DNA of 16,019 nucleotides from Candidatus Heimdallarchaeota archaeon (GTDB lineage: Archaea > Asgardarchaeota > Heimdallarchaeia > Heimdallarchaeales > Heimdallarchaeaceae), in contig JAEOTK010000241.1 of assembly GCA_016839875.1 (NCBI GenBank), positions 1-16,019 of the forward strand, given 5' to 3'. Position 1 is the first letter of the stretch, and each line of letters begins with the position of its first letter. The position numbers and the translations under genes are program-made. Positions 7,800-15,008 of the stretch are shown piece after piece. Below the pieces are notes generated by a model. That model ran no database searches, was not told the origin of the DNA, and worked only from the letters and a program-made list of their open reading frames with translations.

Positions 7800-9193
7800 T
7801 ATTTTGTACCTCCTACAACTACATTGGAAACTCCAAGATTTGGACCTCCACCTGTAACAGGAACCCATTGACCAGCTTTACCACAAGATCCTAGAAACTC
7901 TGGTTCCCATTTATCTCCCACTCCAAAAGTATTTTGAAGCACTTCCATTGTCATTCCCGACATTCCTACATTCCCCATTAATTCAGTAATCTCTCCATTT
8001 TCAATATAGTACCCGAGTTGACATGTGAAGTAAAATTGTCCTTTAGCAGGCATAACGTAACCACCATATGAATTTTTAAGATAAACTCCTTCCTCTGCTA
8101 TCTCTGCTAGTTCTTCAAGCTTCATGTCTCCTGATTCGACATAGGTGTTACCCATTCTTGCTTGAGGAGTGACATTGAAATTCATTGCTCTTCCAGAACC
8201 GTTTGGTTCCATTCCTAGAGCTGCTGCAGTTTCTAAGGTGTGGAAATATTCTTTCAGCACTCCTTTTTCAACCAAAGTTCTTTTACGAGCTTTTGTTCCT
8301 TCAGAATCATATTCGAAAGATCCCCTTAAGCCCGGAATAGTAGGATCATCGTAAACACTTATTTCTTCAATTCCTACTTGAGTATCAATTTTCCCTTCCA
8401 AAACAGAAGTTTTTGCGATAATTCCATCTGCTTCACAAGCATGACCAAAAGCTTCATGGATAAATACTCCAGTCAGAGAAGGATCCATTATAACATTCAT
8501 GTTACCTGCTGGAGGGTTTCTAGCTTCAAGCAATTTTTCTGATTGTTTAGCTGCTTCTAATCCTTCTTTTTCAGGATCCCATTTCTCAACTAATTCCCAA
8601 CCTCCAGAACCTCCAATTGAGTCGAATACATTTTGCATCTTTGTTCCTTCTCTCCCTATCACGTTTTTCATTAACCGAATTACGTGGGTTTCATTTTCAA
8701 CTCTAGTTCCAAGATTGTTCACAACGACTTCTTTTCCATGTGATTCTTGATATGTAGCAGAAGCTTCAACGATTTTGTTTGAATATTCTCTCGCTGCTTT
8801 TTCTGTAAGTGCTACTTTTTCAAATTTAACTTCCTTATCAATGTCTCTTGGATCAATTTCAATTTTAATAGCCCCCTTACCCTCATAAACCCAATTGTCA
8901 CTAATTCTTCTTTCTTGATTTGTATACTTTGAACCACTTCTTGCAATGCTGATTGCTTTCTCCGCAGCTTTAAGAATTGATTCTTCATCAGTTTTAACTA
9001 TGGATGTAAATCCCCAAGCATTACCAATAAGAGCTCTTGCGGATACTCCACCTGTGGTTTGGTTACTAACGCTATCAAATCTTCCATTTCTAACAGTAAA
9101 TGATTCACCCATCGCGTAAGCATAGCGAATATCTATGAAATCAGATGGAGATAGTGATAGTTTGTTAATTACCTTATCTAATTCTTCTAACAT
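7799..9193 (-). CDS. tldD: TldD metalloprotease catalytic subunit
   Basis: 464 residues, in the normal range for TldD. The catalytic zinc motif HEAFGH (246-251) sits in IHEAFGHACEADG, and the C-terminal metal-ligand cysteine occurs in GSCGKAGQW (Cys437), followed by the family signature PVTGGGPNLGVSN. Together with TldE it should form the heterodimeric protease, with TldD cleaving extended or unfolded peptide threaded into the cavity. The stop codon TAA shares its final A with the ATG of tldE, so the two subunits are translationally coupled, which suits obligate stoichiometry. The ATG at 9193 has a TATA-like box centred about 28 nt upstream and no Shine-Dalgarno. The upstream neighbour, 111 nt away on the same strand, is the radical SAM gene amrS, which may or may not be co-transcribed. 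Confidence 0.95.
   Translation of the reverse strand: MLEELDKVINKLSLSPSDFIDIRYAYAMGESFTVRNGRFDSVSNQTTGGVSARALIGNAWGFTSIVKTDEESILKAAEKAISIARSGSKYTNQERRISDNWVYEGKGAIKIEIDPRDIDKEVKFEKVALTEKAAREYSNKIVEASATYQESHGKEVVVNNLGTRVENETHVIRLMKNVIGREGTKMQNVFDSIGGSGGWELVEKWDPEKEGLEAAKQSEKLLEARNPPAGNMNVIMDPSLTGVFIHEAFGHACEADGIIAKTSVLEGKIDTQVGIEEISVYDDPTIPGLRGSFEYDSEGTKARKRTLVEKGVLKEYFHTLETAAALGMEPNGSGRAMNFNVTPQARMGNTYVESGDMKLEELAEIAEEGVYLKNSYGGYVMPAKGQFYFTCQLGYYIENGEITELMGNVGMSGMTMEVLQNTFGVGDKWEPEFLGSCGKAGQWVPVTGGGPNLGVSNVVVGGTK
7808..7813 (-). promoter_or_regulatory. Shine-Dalgarno site deciding the tldE start
   Basis: GGAGGT on the minus strand, 8 nt before the ATG at 7799 and inside the last codons of tldD. 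It selects this ATG over the longer in-frame alternative starting at 7868. Confidence 0.75.
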
Positions 9194-9217
9194 TCTGTCT
9201 TTTTTTATCGGAAAGCA

Positions 9218-9225
9218 TTATTAAA
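9218..9225 (-). promoter_or_regulatory. TATA-like box of tldD
   Basis: TTTAATAA on the minus strand, 25-32 nt upstream of the ATG at 9193. It suggests that tldD-tldE can be transcribed independently of amrS as a leaderless message. Confidence 0.5.
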
Positions 9226-9304
9226 TCTAGTTATTGAACAATAGAACTAAAAGACTTTAAACAAGCAATTAGAGGATTTAACCTATAATCAAGGAGTTTG
9301 AGTT

Positions 9305-10330
9305 CTATCTTAATATATCTGATTTTTCAGAACATTTTTTGCATTTTCCATCTTTTCCAAGATTTTTGATTTTAACATTGTACGTTACACGGTCAACAAG
9401 AGTAGCATCGCAAGATTGGCATAGAGTTGTGTTAATCTCAGAAAAAGGTAGATTGCCAGTGAAGACATATTTCAAACCAACTTCTTCTGCAATCTTTTTG
9501 GCATCTAAGACTGTTTCAACTGGAGTTGCAGGCACATTTTGCATTTTGTAATGAGGATAGAATCGGCTAAAATGAATAGGAACTTTGTCATTCATTGTAT
9601 CTCTAACCCATTCAGCAAATTGCTTTATCTCGTCTTTATTATCATTGTAACCTGGAATGAGAAGCATAGTCAGTTCAACATGTACATTATTGTTCCACAA
9701 TGTTAGAACATTGGTCTTTATTTGTTCCAGTCCAGGAAAGTGTGCAACTTCTTTATAGAAATTTGGTGTAAAAGATTTGATGTCTATATTAGCAGCGTCA
9801 ATAATTGGCAGTAATTCTTTAAGAGGTTCTTCATTTATCAATCCATTAGAAACTAGTATGTTTCCAATACCATTTTCATGTGCTAGAGTTCCTGTATCTC
9901 TTATCCATTCGAAGTTGATCAAAGGCTCATTATATGTGTAAGCAATAGTTTCACAATTATATTTTCTTACAAGATTCAGAGCGTGTTCTGAGGTTATCTC
10001 AATAAGATTATTGCTTTCAGCTGAAATTTGACTGATCGACCAATTTTGACACATGTCACAATGAAGATTGCATCCCGCTGTACCAAAGCTCATAGTATAT
10101 GTTCCAGGTTTGTAGTGATAGATTGGTTTTTTCTCAATGGGATCGTCATGGACAGATGTAAATCTATTGTACCCAAGAGCATACAAAGTACCATCTATGT
10201 TTTTTCTAGCATTACAGTTACCTAGTTTTCCTGGAAGTATAATGCAATTTCTGGGGCATAACAAACAGTGAACTTTATCCCCCTCCTGTTTTTCATAGAA
10301 ATCTGCTTCAAACAAATTCAAATGAATCAC
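9305..10330 (-). CDS. amrS: AmmeMemoRadiSam-system radical SAM protein AmrS
   Basis: A 341-residue radical SAM enzyme. The 4Fe-4S motif is CNLHCDMC (Cys87, Cys91, Cys94), followed by QNW, as in the AmrS/PflA-like group. Before it lies a Cys cluster in CLLCPRNC (Cys22, 25, 29) plus Cys39, and the C-terminus has two pairs (Cys304/307 and Cys330/333) that form a likely zinc-ribbon. Length and Cys layout agree with AmrS proteins, whose genes often sit near Memo and AMMECR1 homologues; neither partner is in this window. The biochemical reaction of the family is not well established. The start is GTG at 10330, the only initiation codon after an in-frame stop three codons upstream, with GAGGT 5 nt before it. 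TldD/TldE follow on the same strand, an arrangement that could link radical chemistry on a peptide to its proteolysis, though this is inference. Confidence 0.9.
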   Translation of the reverse strand: MIHLNLFEADFYEKQEGDKVHCLLCPRNCIILPGKLGNCNARKNIDGTLYALGYNRFTSVHDDPIEKKPIYHYKPGTYTMSFGTAGCNLHCDMCQNWSISQISAESNNLIEITSEHALNLVRKYNCETIAYTYNEPLINFEWIRDTGTLAHENGIGNILVSNGLINEEPLKELLPIIDAANIDIKSFTPNFYKEVAHFPGLEQIKTNVLTLWNNNVHVELTMLLIPGYNDNKDEIKQFAEWVRDTMNDKVPIHFSRFYPHYKMQNVPATPVETVLDAKKIAEEVGLKYVFTGNLPFSEINTTLCQSCDATLVDRVTYNVKIKNLGKDGKCKKCSEKSDILR

Positions 10331-10335
10331 TGATT

Positions 10336-10340
10336 ACCTC
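10336..10340 (-). promoter_or_regulatory. Shine-Dalgarno site supporting the GTG start of amrS
   Basis: GAGGT on the minus strand with 5 nt spacing to the GTG at 10330. No ATG is available in frame nearby, so this site decides the start. Confidence 0.65.
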
Positions 10341-10357
10341 ATAATGTTTATGAACGA

Positions 10358-10413
10358 GATAAAAATCATCTTTTCAACTATAAATTTATTGATATTCAAC
10401 TTTTATTTTTATC
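10358..10413. repeat. 9 bp inverted repeat in the amrS/ArsR divergent promoter region
   Basis: GATAAAAAT (10358-10366) and ATTTTTATC (10405-10413) are exact inverted copies 38 nt apart. On the minus strand the first copy reads ATTTTTATC, 28-36 nt before the amrS start, and could be its TATA box. The second copy faces the regulator gene but lies about 95 nt before its start. It may be a mirrored promoter element or chance in AT-rich DNA. Confidence 0.35.
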
Positions 10414-10477
10414 AAATTGCAGAATCTATCAGAATTAAGTTTAAACCTCCATACTACCACAAAATACAAGAACTAGG

Positions 10478-10485
10478 AATTTATC
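10478..10485 (+). promoter_or_regulatory. TATA-like box of the ArsR-type regulator gene
   Basis: AATTTATC is centred 25 nt before the ATG at 10507, giving a leaderless transcript at that ATG. This favours 10507 over the in-frame GTG at 10492. Confidence 0.45.
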
Positions 10486-10506
10486 TCTACAGTGGTATCA
10501 AGTATC

Positions 10507-11229
10507 ATGAGTAAAAAAGCAAATCCAAGAAAGAAAGAATCTAAGGATTTGAAGGTTATCAAGCTCAAAAAGGGAGAAACTGTAAACATGAGCAAAGCTC
10601 TTGGTTCTAGTAAACGTCTAGCTATTTTGCGTCACCTTTCAACAGATGAGTTGAATTTATCTGAGATAGCAGAGAAATTGAAAGCTGATGGCTTAAAGGG
10701 TAGTACTCCACAAGCAGTTTATCATCATCTCCAAATACTGGAAGGTTCCAAGCTTATTCGAGTAGTTCGAGAAGTGAATATCAAAAATATGGATAAAACC
10801 ATAAAGTATTATCGATCAAACTATCAACCAGATGCAATAAATGTTATACTCTGGGAACCTCTTGAAGATTTAGAACCTGCAGAACTGGAATCAAGAATCC
10901 CAGTTCCATCAAGACCAGTGGGAAGAATAGTAAGGAAAATGGCAGATAAAGTCTTCAACGATATCACAGAAGGTAAAATCGAAGTCCTAACCAAACTTAT
11001 GAAAGAAATGGTTGATTTATCTCATGAATCTATGAATTCACTTAGAGAAGATTACGATATTGAAATAAACGAAAAACTCTGGAGTTTATTATTGCTTTTT
11101 AATAATCTATCAATGATGAATTCTATCAAAAAGATGGTTGAAGATCCTAAGCACAAGGAAACAGTTGATGAACTTCTATCGCTATTATATGAAGAGATGC
11201 TCGAACAAAATCATCTGAATAATGCTTGA
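10507..11229 (+). CDS. ArsR-type winged helix-turn-helix transcriptional regulator
   Basis: 240 residues from the ATG at 10507; the GTG at 10492 would add five. A Lys-rich basic N-terminus (about 25 residues) precedes a winged helix-turn-helix domain (about 25-110). It has the ArsR pattern: ALGSSKRLAILRHLS, then LSEIAEKL, then the recognition helix TPQAVYHHLQILEGSKLI, then a wing. The C-terminal 120 residues are helical and of unknown function, with no Cys-based metal site, so it is unlikely to be a classic metal sensor. It is divergent from amrS across a 176 nt gap with an inverted repeat, and convergent with the DNA polymerase gene (23 nt apart). Likely targets are its own promoter and possibly amrS, from position only. 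Confidence 0.85.
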   Translation: MSKKANPRKKESKDLKVIKLKKGETVNMSKALGSSKRLAILRHLSTDELNLSEIAEKLKADGLKGSTPQAVYHHLQILEGSKLIRVVREVNIKNMDKTIKYYRSNYQPDAINVILWEPLEDLEPAELESRIPVPSRPVGRIVRKMADKVFNDITEGKIEVLTKLMKEMVDLSHESMNSLREDYDIEINEKLWSLLLLFNNLSMMNSIKKMVEDPKHKETVDELLSLLYEEMLEQNHLNNA

Positions 11230-11252
11230 AAAGAAGGTTCAAACTTATATTA

Positions 11253-13871
11253 TTATTTATCTTCTTTATTTGGCTTCATTTGAGAAAGTGAGAAATCAAG
11301 AGTCTTCTGACTTGAAGTACGAATATCTTTAAGTTCCACTCTCACTCCAATTCTTTTAACATCTCGTAATGCTTCAAGTATATAATGATCCTTATCTATC
11401 TTGGAAATTTCCACATAAGAAGGATGTTTGGCTCTTTTGTATAAAGGAGTTTTTCCTTTAGTTATTATGAATGGAAATCTTTCATACTCTTTCCAAATTA
11501 CATCTAAATCTAAACCCATAGCTCTTGAATAATCTTCTAATGCTCCTATTGCTTGAGTTTTGGATTTATACTTCTTGGGATTGCGTCTTATAGGACCTAA
11601 AATGGTGGTTCTCTCCAATAGACTTTCATCTTTGAGATCAATAAATTCAAGACACATATCAATAACAGCTTGCCTAGCTTTCAATAAATCTCCATCTTCT
11701 AAAACCAATTTCAAAGCAGCTGTTTGCACATCTCTTGCGAACGGAGATGTATCTCTTCTAATTGCCTCAAAACCTACAATCTTCAAATCTCCTGTAGGAA
11801 CACTAACATAACTATAACGTTTCTTTGTTTCTGGAGCAAAGACAATCCTTAAAGCTAAATCAACAAATTCTAGTTCCATTTCTTTAGGTAGTTTACTCTT
11901 GAAGAAACTTAACAAATCCTGTGCTTCAGGAACATCATCCAAGGTAAAAACATGCCCACTCTTTACTTTTTCAGATAGTTGAAACACTAAATCTCTCTCT
12001 GATAACTTAATGAATAAACTGTCAGTGTCTCCATAAATTACTTGACATTTGTTCTTTGAGTATTCTTGTGTCCACTGATCAACATTTTTGATATACTCCT
12101 TAGAAATACTTGTTATTGCATTAGAAATTTCGGTATCATAGAAACGACTTCCAACATAGTTGTGGCTACCATATAATGAATTTGCAATTACTTTCAATGC
12201 ACTTGATTGAATTTGAAGTTTCTTAAGATCATTTTCGAGTTTCTTTCGTTTCTTAGTGTTAGTAAAAGATCGAAGATATGTTTCTACTTCGTATATCTGC
12301 TTCTTAACACCCTTCCTCTCATCTAGAATGGTTTTCAACATGATTCTTAAACCAGTTTCTGGCTTGGATTTAAATTTCTCAGTAGGTTTTGCTACTGATC
12401 CGTTGTAACTCTCTCCACCGATATTATAAGCTACCATTATGCTTGGAAACATAGAACGAAAATCAGCAATGAGAACAGCTTCATGCAAGGAACCTTTTGG
12501 AACTAATACAAATCCACCAATAGCTAAAGCTCGACTGCTCTTTCTTTGAGCAAGTTCTGTTCGCGAAGGTTCTGCAGGAATAATAGTGTCTTTCTGGTAA
12601 AGATTTCGGAAAAGCTCGAATTCTCCTATATGCCTAGGTGTTGAATAAATCCCTTCAGAGGGCCGAATACCAACAAGCTTCATTACAGCTAGCCATTCTT
12701 CCATTCCCATTGCAAAGAAAAGAGAGTGAATAATCTGCGAATCATGAGGACATAATTTCTCTAGTTTTTTTACTGATTCTTTTTCTTTTTTAACTATAGA
12801 ATCAAACCATAATTCGTTTATTTTTGCATAATCAGCTTTTCTTTCTACCCCTAGAAAATCTTCTGCAAAATCAGTTAAACCCTTCTTACCTGATTTTGTT
12901 CTTAACCATCGTGTACTTTTTACTAAATCGTAGGTAATGTAACCCGGAATTCTATAACCCAAATAACCAATAGGTTGTTTTATTTTTGCACCTTCTAATG
13001 GGCTTAATGAATTTGAATCTAAACCTAATTTTTCCATTCTAGTAATGAAATAAGGAAGGATTATTCTATTCCCATTAAAAGTAATGATCACTTCTGGAGA
13101 TATTTTGTGAATTTCCTCTACAATACCCTCCAGCATTCTTTTTTCACTTAAATCAGAATTTTCCTCTAAGATAAAATGCTTTGACTGAGTGTTGCCATCT
13201 TCTTTTCCCCAGCTAACACAAGCAGATACAATCCGTTGTTCTCCTTCATTCAAAATACTCGAGAAATTTTGAATCTTTTTTCCGTTTTCTTTGATGGAAT
13301 TGATTACAATACCAAGACTAAGAAAGGTATATTGAAAAGACTCATCTGGACAGAGTTTGATATCCTGATAATCAACCTCGAAAACAGGTGCGTGTATACT
13401 AGGAACCTTTTCTTCATAATTTGAGATTTCTACCCAGTTAAGACCTTTGCATCCACTATCTAATAAGAAACGTGCTGTGTAGGAGATGTCATTTTCATAA
13501 CTCTTTATTCCTTTATCTTGGAGTAAGTTACTATATTTGAGAATTCTCCATGGATTTCTTCCCAAGATCTTATAGAGAAAAATAGGTCTGTTTTGATAGT
13601 ATCTATATTTTGTTAACTGGTAATTGTCCTTAATCCAATCTCCAAATTCTTTTTCGGTGTAAAGTAAACCCTGAATCGCATCTGTTGTTTCTGAAATATC
13701 ATCAATATAGAAATATGGATAGAAATTTGTAACGTGAATTATGATTGTTTGATTATCCTTTGTTTTACCTCTAATGCGTATTACAGGCTCCTCTAAATCC
13801 TTTTCCTTCTCTTGAATAATGAAATCTAAATCAACAACTAAGCATTTCATTGGAGAGGGTGAAGATGACAT
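11253..13871 (-). CDS. family B DNA polymerase with degenerate exonuclease site
   Basis: 872 residues, near the length of archaeal PolB enzymes (about 770-900). The polymerase core is intact: motif A DFRSMFPSI (470-478), motif B K-VIANSLYG (560-568) and motif C YGDTDS (613-618), plus the KKRY element (683-686). The N-terminal domain is recognisable (VIRIRG, then YPYFYI). The proofreading site is not intact. The Exo I position reads FEVD (Glu165, Asp167) in place of D-x-E. Exo II reads FNGNRIIL, so the Asp expected in N-G-x-x-F-D is Ile271. In Exo III the Tyr of Y-x-x-x-D is Leu373, with Asp377 kept. Polymerisation should be retained and 3'-5' editing weak or lost. The C-terminal QKTLDFSL (855-862) resembles archaeal PolB PCNA-interaction tails. 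It may be an accessory or repair polymerase rather than the main replicase; the subgroup is unassigned. Confidence 0.95.
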   Translation of the reverse strand: MSSSPSPMKCLVVDLDFIIQEKEKDLEEPVIRIRGKTKDNQTIIIHVTNFYPYFYIDDISETTDAIQGLLYTEKEFGDWIKDNYQLTKYRYYQNRPIFLYKILGRNPWRILKYSNLLQDKGIKSYENDISYTARFLLDSGCKGLNWVEISNYEEKVPSIHAPVFEVDYQDIKLCPDESFQYTFLSLGIVINSIKENGKKIQNFSSILNEGEQRIVSACVSWGKEDGNTQSKHFILEENSDLSEKRMLEGIVEEIHKISPEVIITFNGNRIILPYFITRMEKLGLDSNSLSPLEGAKIKQPIGYLGYRIPGYITYDLVKSTRWLRTKSGKKGLTDFAEDFLGVERKADYAKINELWFDSIVKKEKESVKKLEKLCPHDSQIIHSLFFAMGMEEWLAVMKLVGIRPSEGIYSTPRHIGEFELFRNLYQKDTIIPAEPSRTELAQRKSSRALAIGGFVLVPKGSLHEAVLIADFRSMFPSIMVAYNIGGESYNGSVAKPTEKFKSKPETGLRIMLKTILDERKGVKKQIYEVETYLRSFTNTKKRKKLENDLKKLQIQSSALKVIANSLYGSHNYVGSRFYDTEISNAITSISKEYIKNVDQWTQEYSKNKCQVIYGDTDSLFIKLSERDLVFQLSEKVKSGHVFTLDDVPEAQDLLSFFKSKLPKEMELEFVDLALRIVFAPETKKRYSYVSVPTGDLKIVGFEAIRRDTSPFARDVQTAALKLVLEDGDLLKARQAVIDMCLEFIDLKDESLLERTTILGPIRRNPKKYKSKTQAIGALEDYSRAMGLDLDVIWKEYERFPFIITKGKTPLYKRAKHPSYVEISKIDKDHYILEALRDVKRIGVRVELKDIRTSSQKTLDFSLSQMKPNKEDK

Positions 13872-13897
13872 TCAAATTCACTTTGGGTGATAATCTG

Positions 13898-13910
13898 TAT
13901 ATATTTTATA
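13898..13910 (-). promoter_or_regulatory. TATA box of the PolB gene
   Basis: TATAAAATATATA on the minus strand lies 27-39 nt upstream of the ATG at 13871, the clearest TATA match in the window. No Shine-Dalgarno follows, so the message is leaderless or has a very short leader. Confidence 0.6.
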
Positions 13911-13922
13911 ATGACTCGCGTA

Positions 13923-13945
13923 TTATTTAAACTCTTTTTAAATAA
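13923..13945. repeat. perfect 9 bp inverted repeat in the PolB/14027 divergent promoter region
   Basis: TTATTTAAA (13923-13931) and TTTAAATAA (13937-13945) are exact inverted copies with a 5 nt spacer. The element lies between the two divergent TATA boxes, about 13 nt upstream of the PolB box and 44 nt upstream of the other, a position suitable for an operator. AT-rich composition makes chance occurrence possible. Confidence 0.4.
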
Positions 13946-13989
13946 AGGCGTGTTTTTCACTATAAAAACTGGTCAAGTGAAGGGTTAAG

Positions 13990-14000
13990 TTTATATTAAA
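13990..14000 (+). promoter_or_regulatory. TATA-like box of the small unknown gene at 14027
   Basis: TTTATATTAAA is centred about 32 nt before the ATG at 14027 and matches the archaeal TATA consensus well. Confidence 0.5.
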
Positions 14001-14026
14001 TTAAATCACAATAATTTTGTTGATTC

Positions 14027-14404
14027 ATGTCATCTAGAAAAATACCACCAGATATTTATAAGAATCTAAAAAAATTAGAGCTTTCAGCAAGCACAAAAAG
14101 TGGTACCATTGAAGAAACTATTACATTAGAGAAAAAATCAGAGGATGACGATCCTCGACCACATTACTGGTTTGTGATAATGCTCTCATTTGGTCAGAGA
14201 AGTGGATACGTTTATGACAGGTCAGGTCTTCATATACCCGAACCTGAAACATATTTTTATAGTGTTGAACTCTGGAAATTCAAAGGTTCTAGTTTAAAGG
14301 GAGTAGAAACAGTCTCTAACAAAGTAAATTTTGATCAAGCTGTTCAGGAGTTTCAAAGTCTAAAGAGCAATCTAGTAGGAGAAGGTTTCCAAATTTTAAA
14401 CTAG
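14027..14404 (+). CDS. small soluble protein of unknown function
   Basis: A 125-residue protein I do not recognise. It starts with a basic segment (MSSRKIPPDIYKNLKK). Then comes a likely beta-rich middle with aromatic residues (HYWFVIMLSFG, 46-56) and a charged EDDDPRPH turn before it. The C-terminal helix (FDQAVQEFQSLKSNL) leads to a short GEGFQIL strand. The strand-helix-strand ending recalls the end of WGR-type domains, but the WGR core itself is missing, so I do not assign it. There is no signal peptide, membrane segment, Cys pair or His cluster. It is transcribed divergently from the PolB gene across 155 nt with its own TATA-like box, and is convergent with the membrane-protein gene 7 nt away. 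The good promoter and defined start make it a real gene. Confidence 0.7.
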   Translation: MSSRKIPPDIYKNLKKLELSASTKSGTIEETITLEKKSEDDDPRPHYWFVIMLSFGQRSGYVYDRSGLHIPEPETYFYSVELWKFKGSSLKGVETVSNKVNFDQAVQEFQSLKSNLVGEGFQILN

Positions 14405-14411
14405 TATCGTC

Positions 14412-15008
14412 TCAAATTAATGTGAAAAAAAGTGTTGAGACTAAAGTTGGTAGAATACACATCATAATGAAGAGTAGTTTATTAGGCTGAAATAGAAGTT
14501 CTTTAAGGTCTCCCAAGCTCCTTTTTTCTTTCTGGAAAAGATTGAGATTAATAATCATTATTACAGTGTATAAAGCTATGATTATCACACTTGCAGCACC
14601 AATCTTCCAAAATTCTACAGTAGCTATGATTGTTTCTTCAACATTTCTCACAGCAGCTCCAAAAACTACAGCAAAACCATAGATTGGCATGAATCCTATA
14701 TAGAAGTACATGATTTGAAGAGCAAACTGATTCTGAATAGTTTTAGAAGTTTCAACTTTAGTTATGAAAATTGCATACTTGGTAGAAAGAGAAACGACAG
14801 CCATTATTGTAGGAATTGAAAGGATAAGTAAGAAGATACCCAATATTCCAAAACCATAATGTGAAGTTTTTTCAAGAAAACTATTGTTTATAAGAAAATG
14901 TCCAATACCAACAACCAACCCCGCTGCTGCAGCTCCTAAAGGATTGAAAGTTTTTGGATTTTTGATTATAGGCTTTGTAGGAACTAGATCCCTTTCAGTT
15001 AATACCAC
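14412..15008 (-). CDS. five-helix integral membrane protein of unknown function
   Basis: 198 residues from a GTG start at 15008, which directly follows the Nudix stop codon (TAAGTG) and has GAGGTC 6 nt upstream. After a polar N-terminus of about 24 residues there are five predicted membrane helices, near 25-41, 51-74, 94-119, 133-157 and 177-198. The loop between helices 4 and 5 is basic and charged (EKRSLGDLKE), suggesting it is cytoplasmic, and the chain ends inside the last helix. I do not recognise a family; it is not obviously a transporter or enzyme. Tight coupling to the Nudix hydrolase indicates co-expression but gives no firm functional link. Its 3' end lies 7 nt from the convergent small gene. 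Confidence 0.75.
   Translation of the reverse strand: MVLTERDLVPTKPIIKNPKTFNPLGAAAAGLVVGIGHFLINNSFLEKTSHYGFGILGIFLLILSIPTIMAVVSLSTKYAIFITKVETSKTIQNQFALQIMYFYIGFMPIYGFAVVFGAAVRNVEETIIATVEFWKIGAASVIIIALYTVIMIINLNLFQKEKRSLGDLKELLFQPNKLLFIMMCILPTLVSTLFFTLI

Noticed and set aside
7800..7868. A 23-residue N-terminal extension of TldE in the same frame.
   Set aside because: It lies wholly within the tldD 3' coding sequence, has an unlikely composition (MGSCYRWRSKSW), and the ATG at 7799 has a strong GGAGGT site and TAATG coupling.
8499..8750. An 83-codon plus-strand reading frame opposite tldD.
   Set aside because: Antisense shadow of a conserved gene, with no promoter or ribosome site and no recognisable protein features. 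The same applies to other antisense frames at 87-476, 1191-1481, 4248-4550 and 11560-11811.
9174..9218. A 14-codon minus-strand reading frame between amrS and tldD, considered as a precursor peptide for the radical SAM enzyme and protease.
   Set aside because: Its start overlaps the tldD TATA-like box, it has no Cys or repeated modifiable residues, no Shine-Dalgarno, and most of it overlaps the tldD start.
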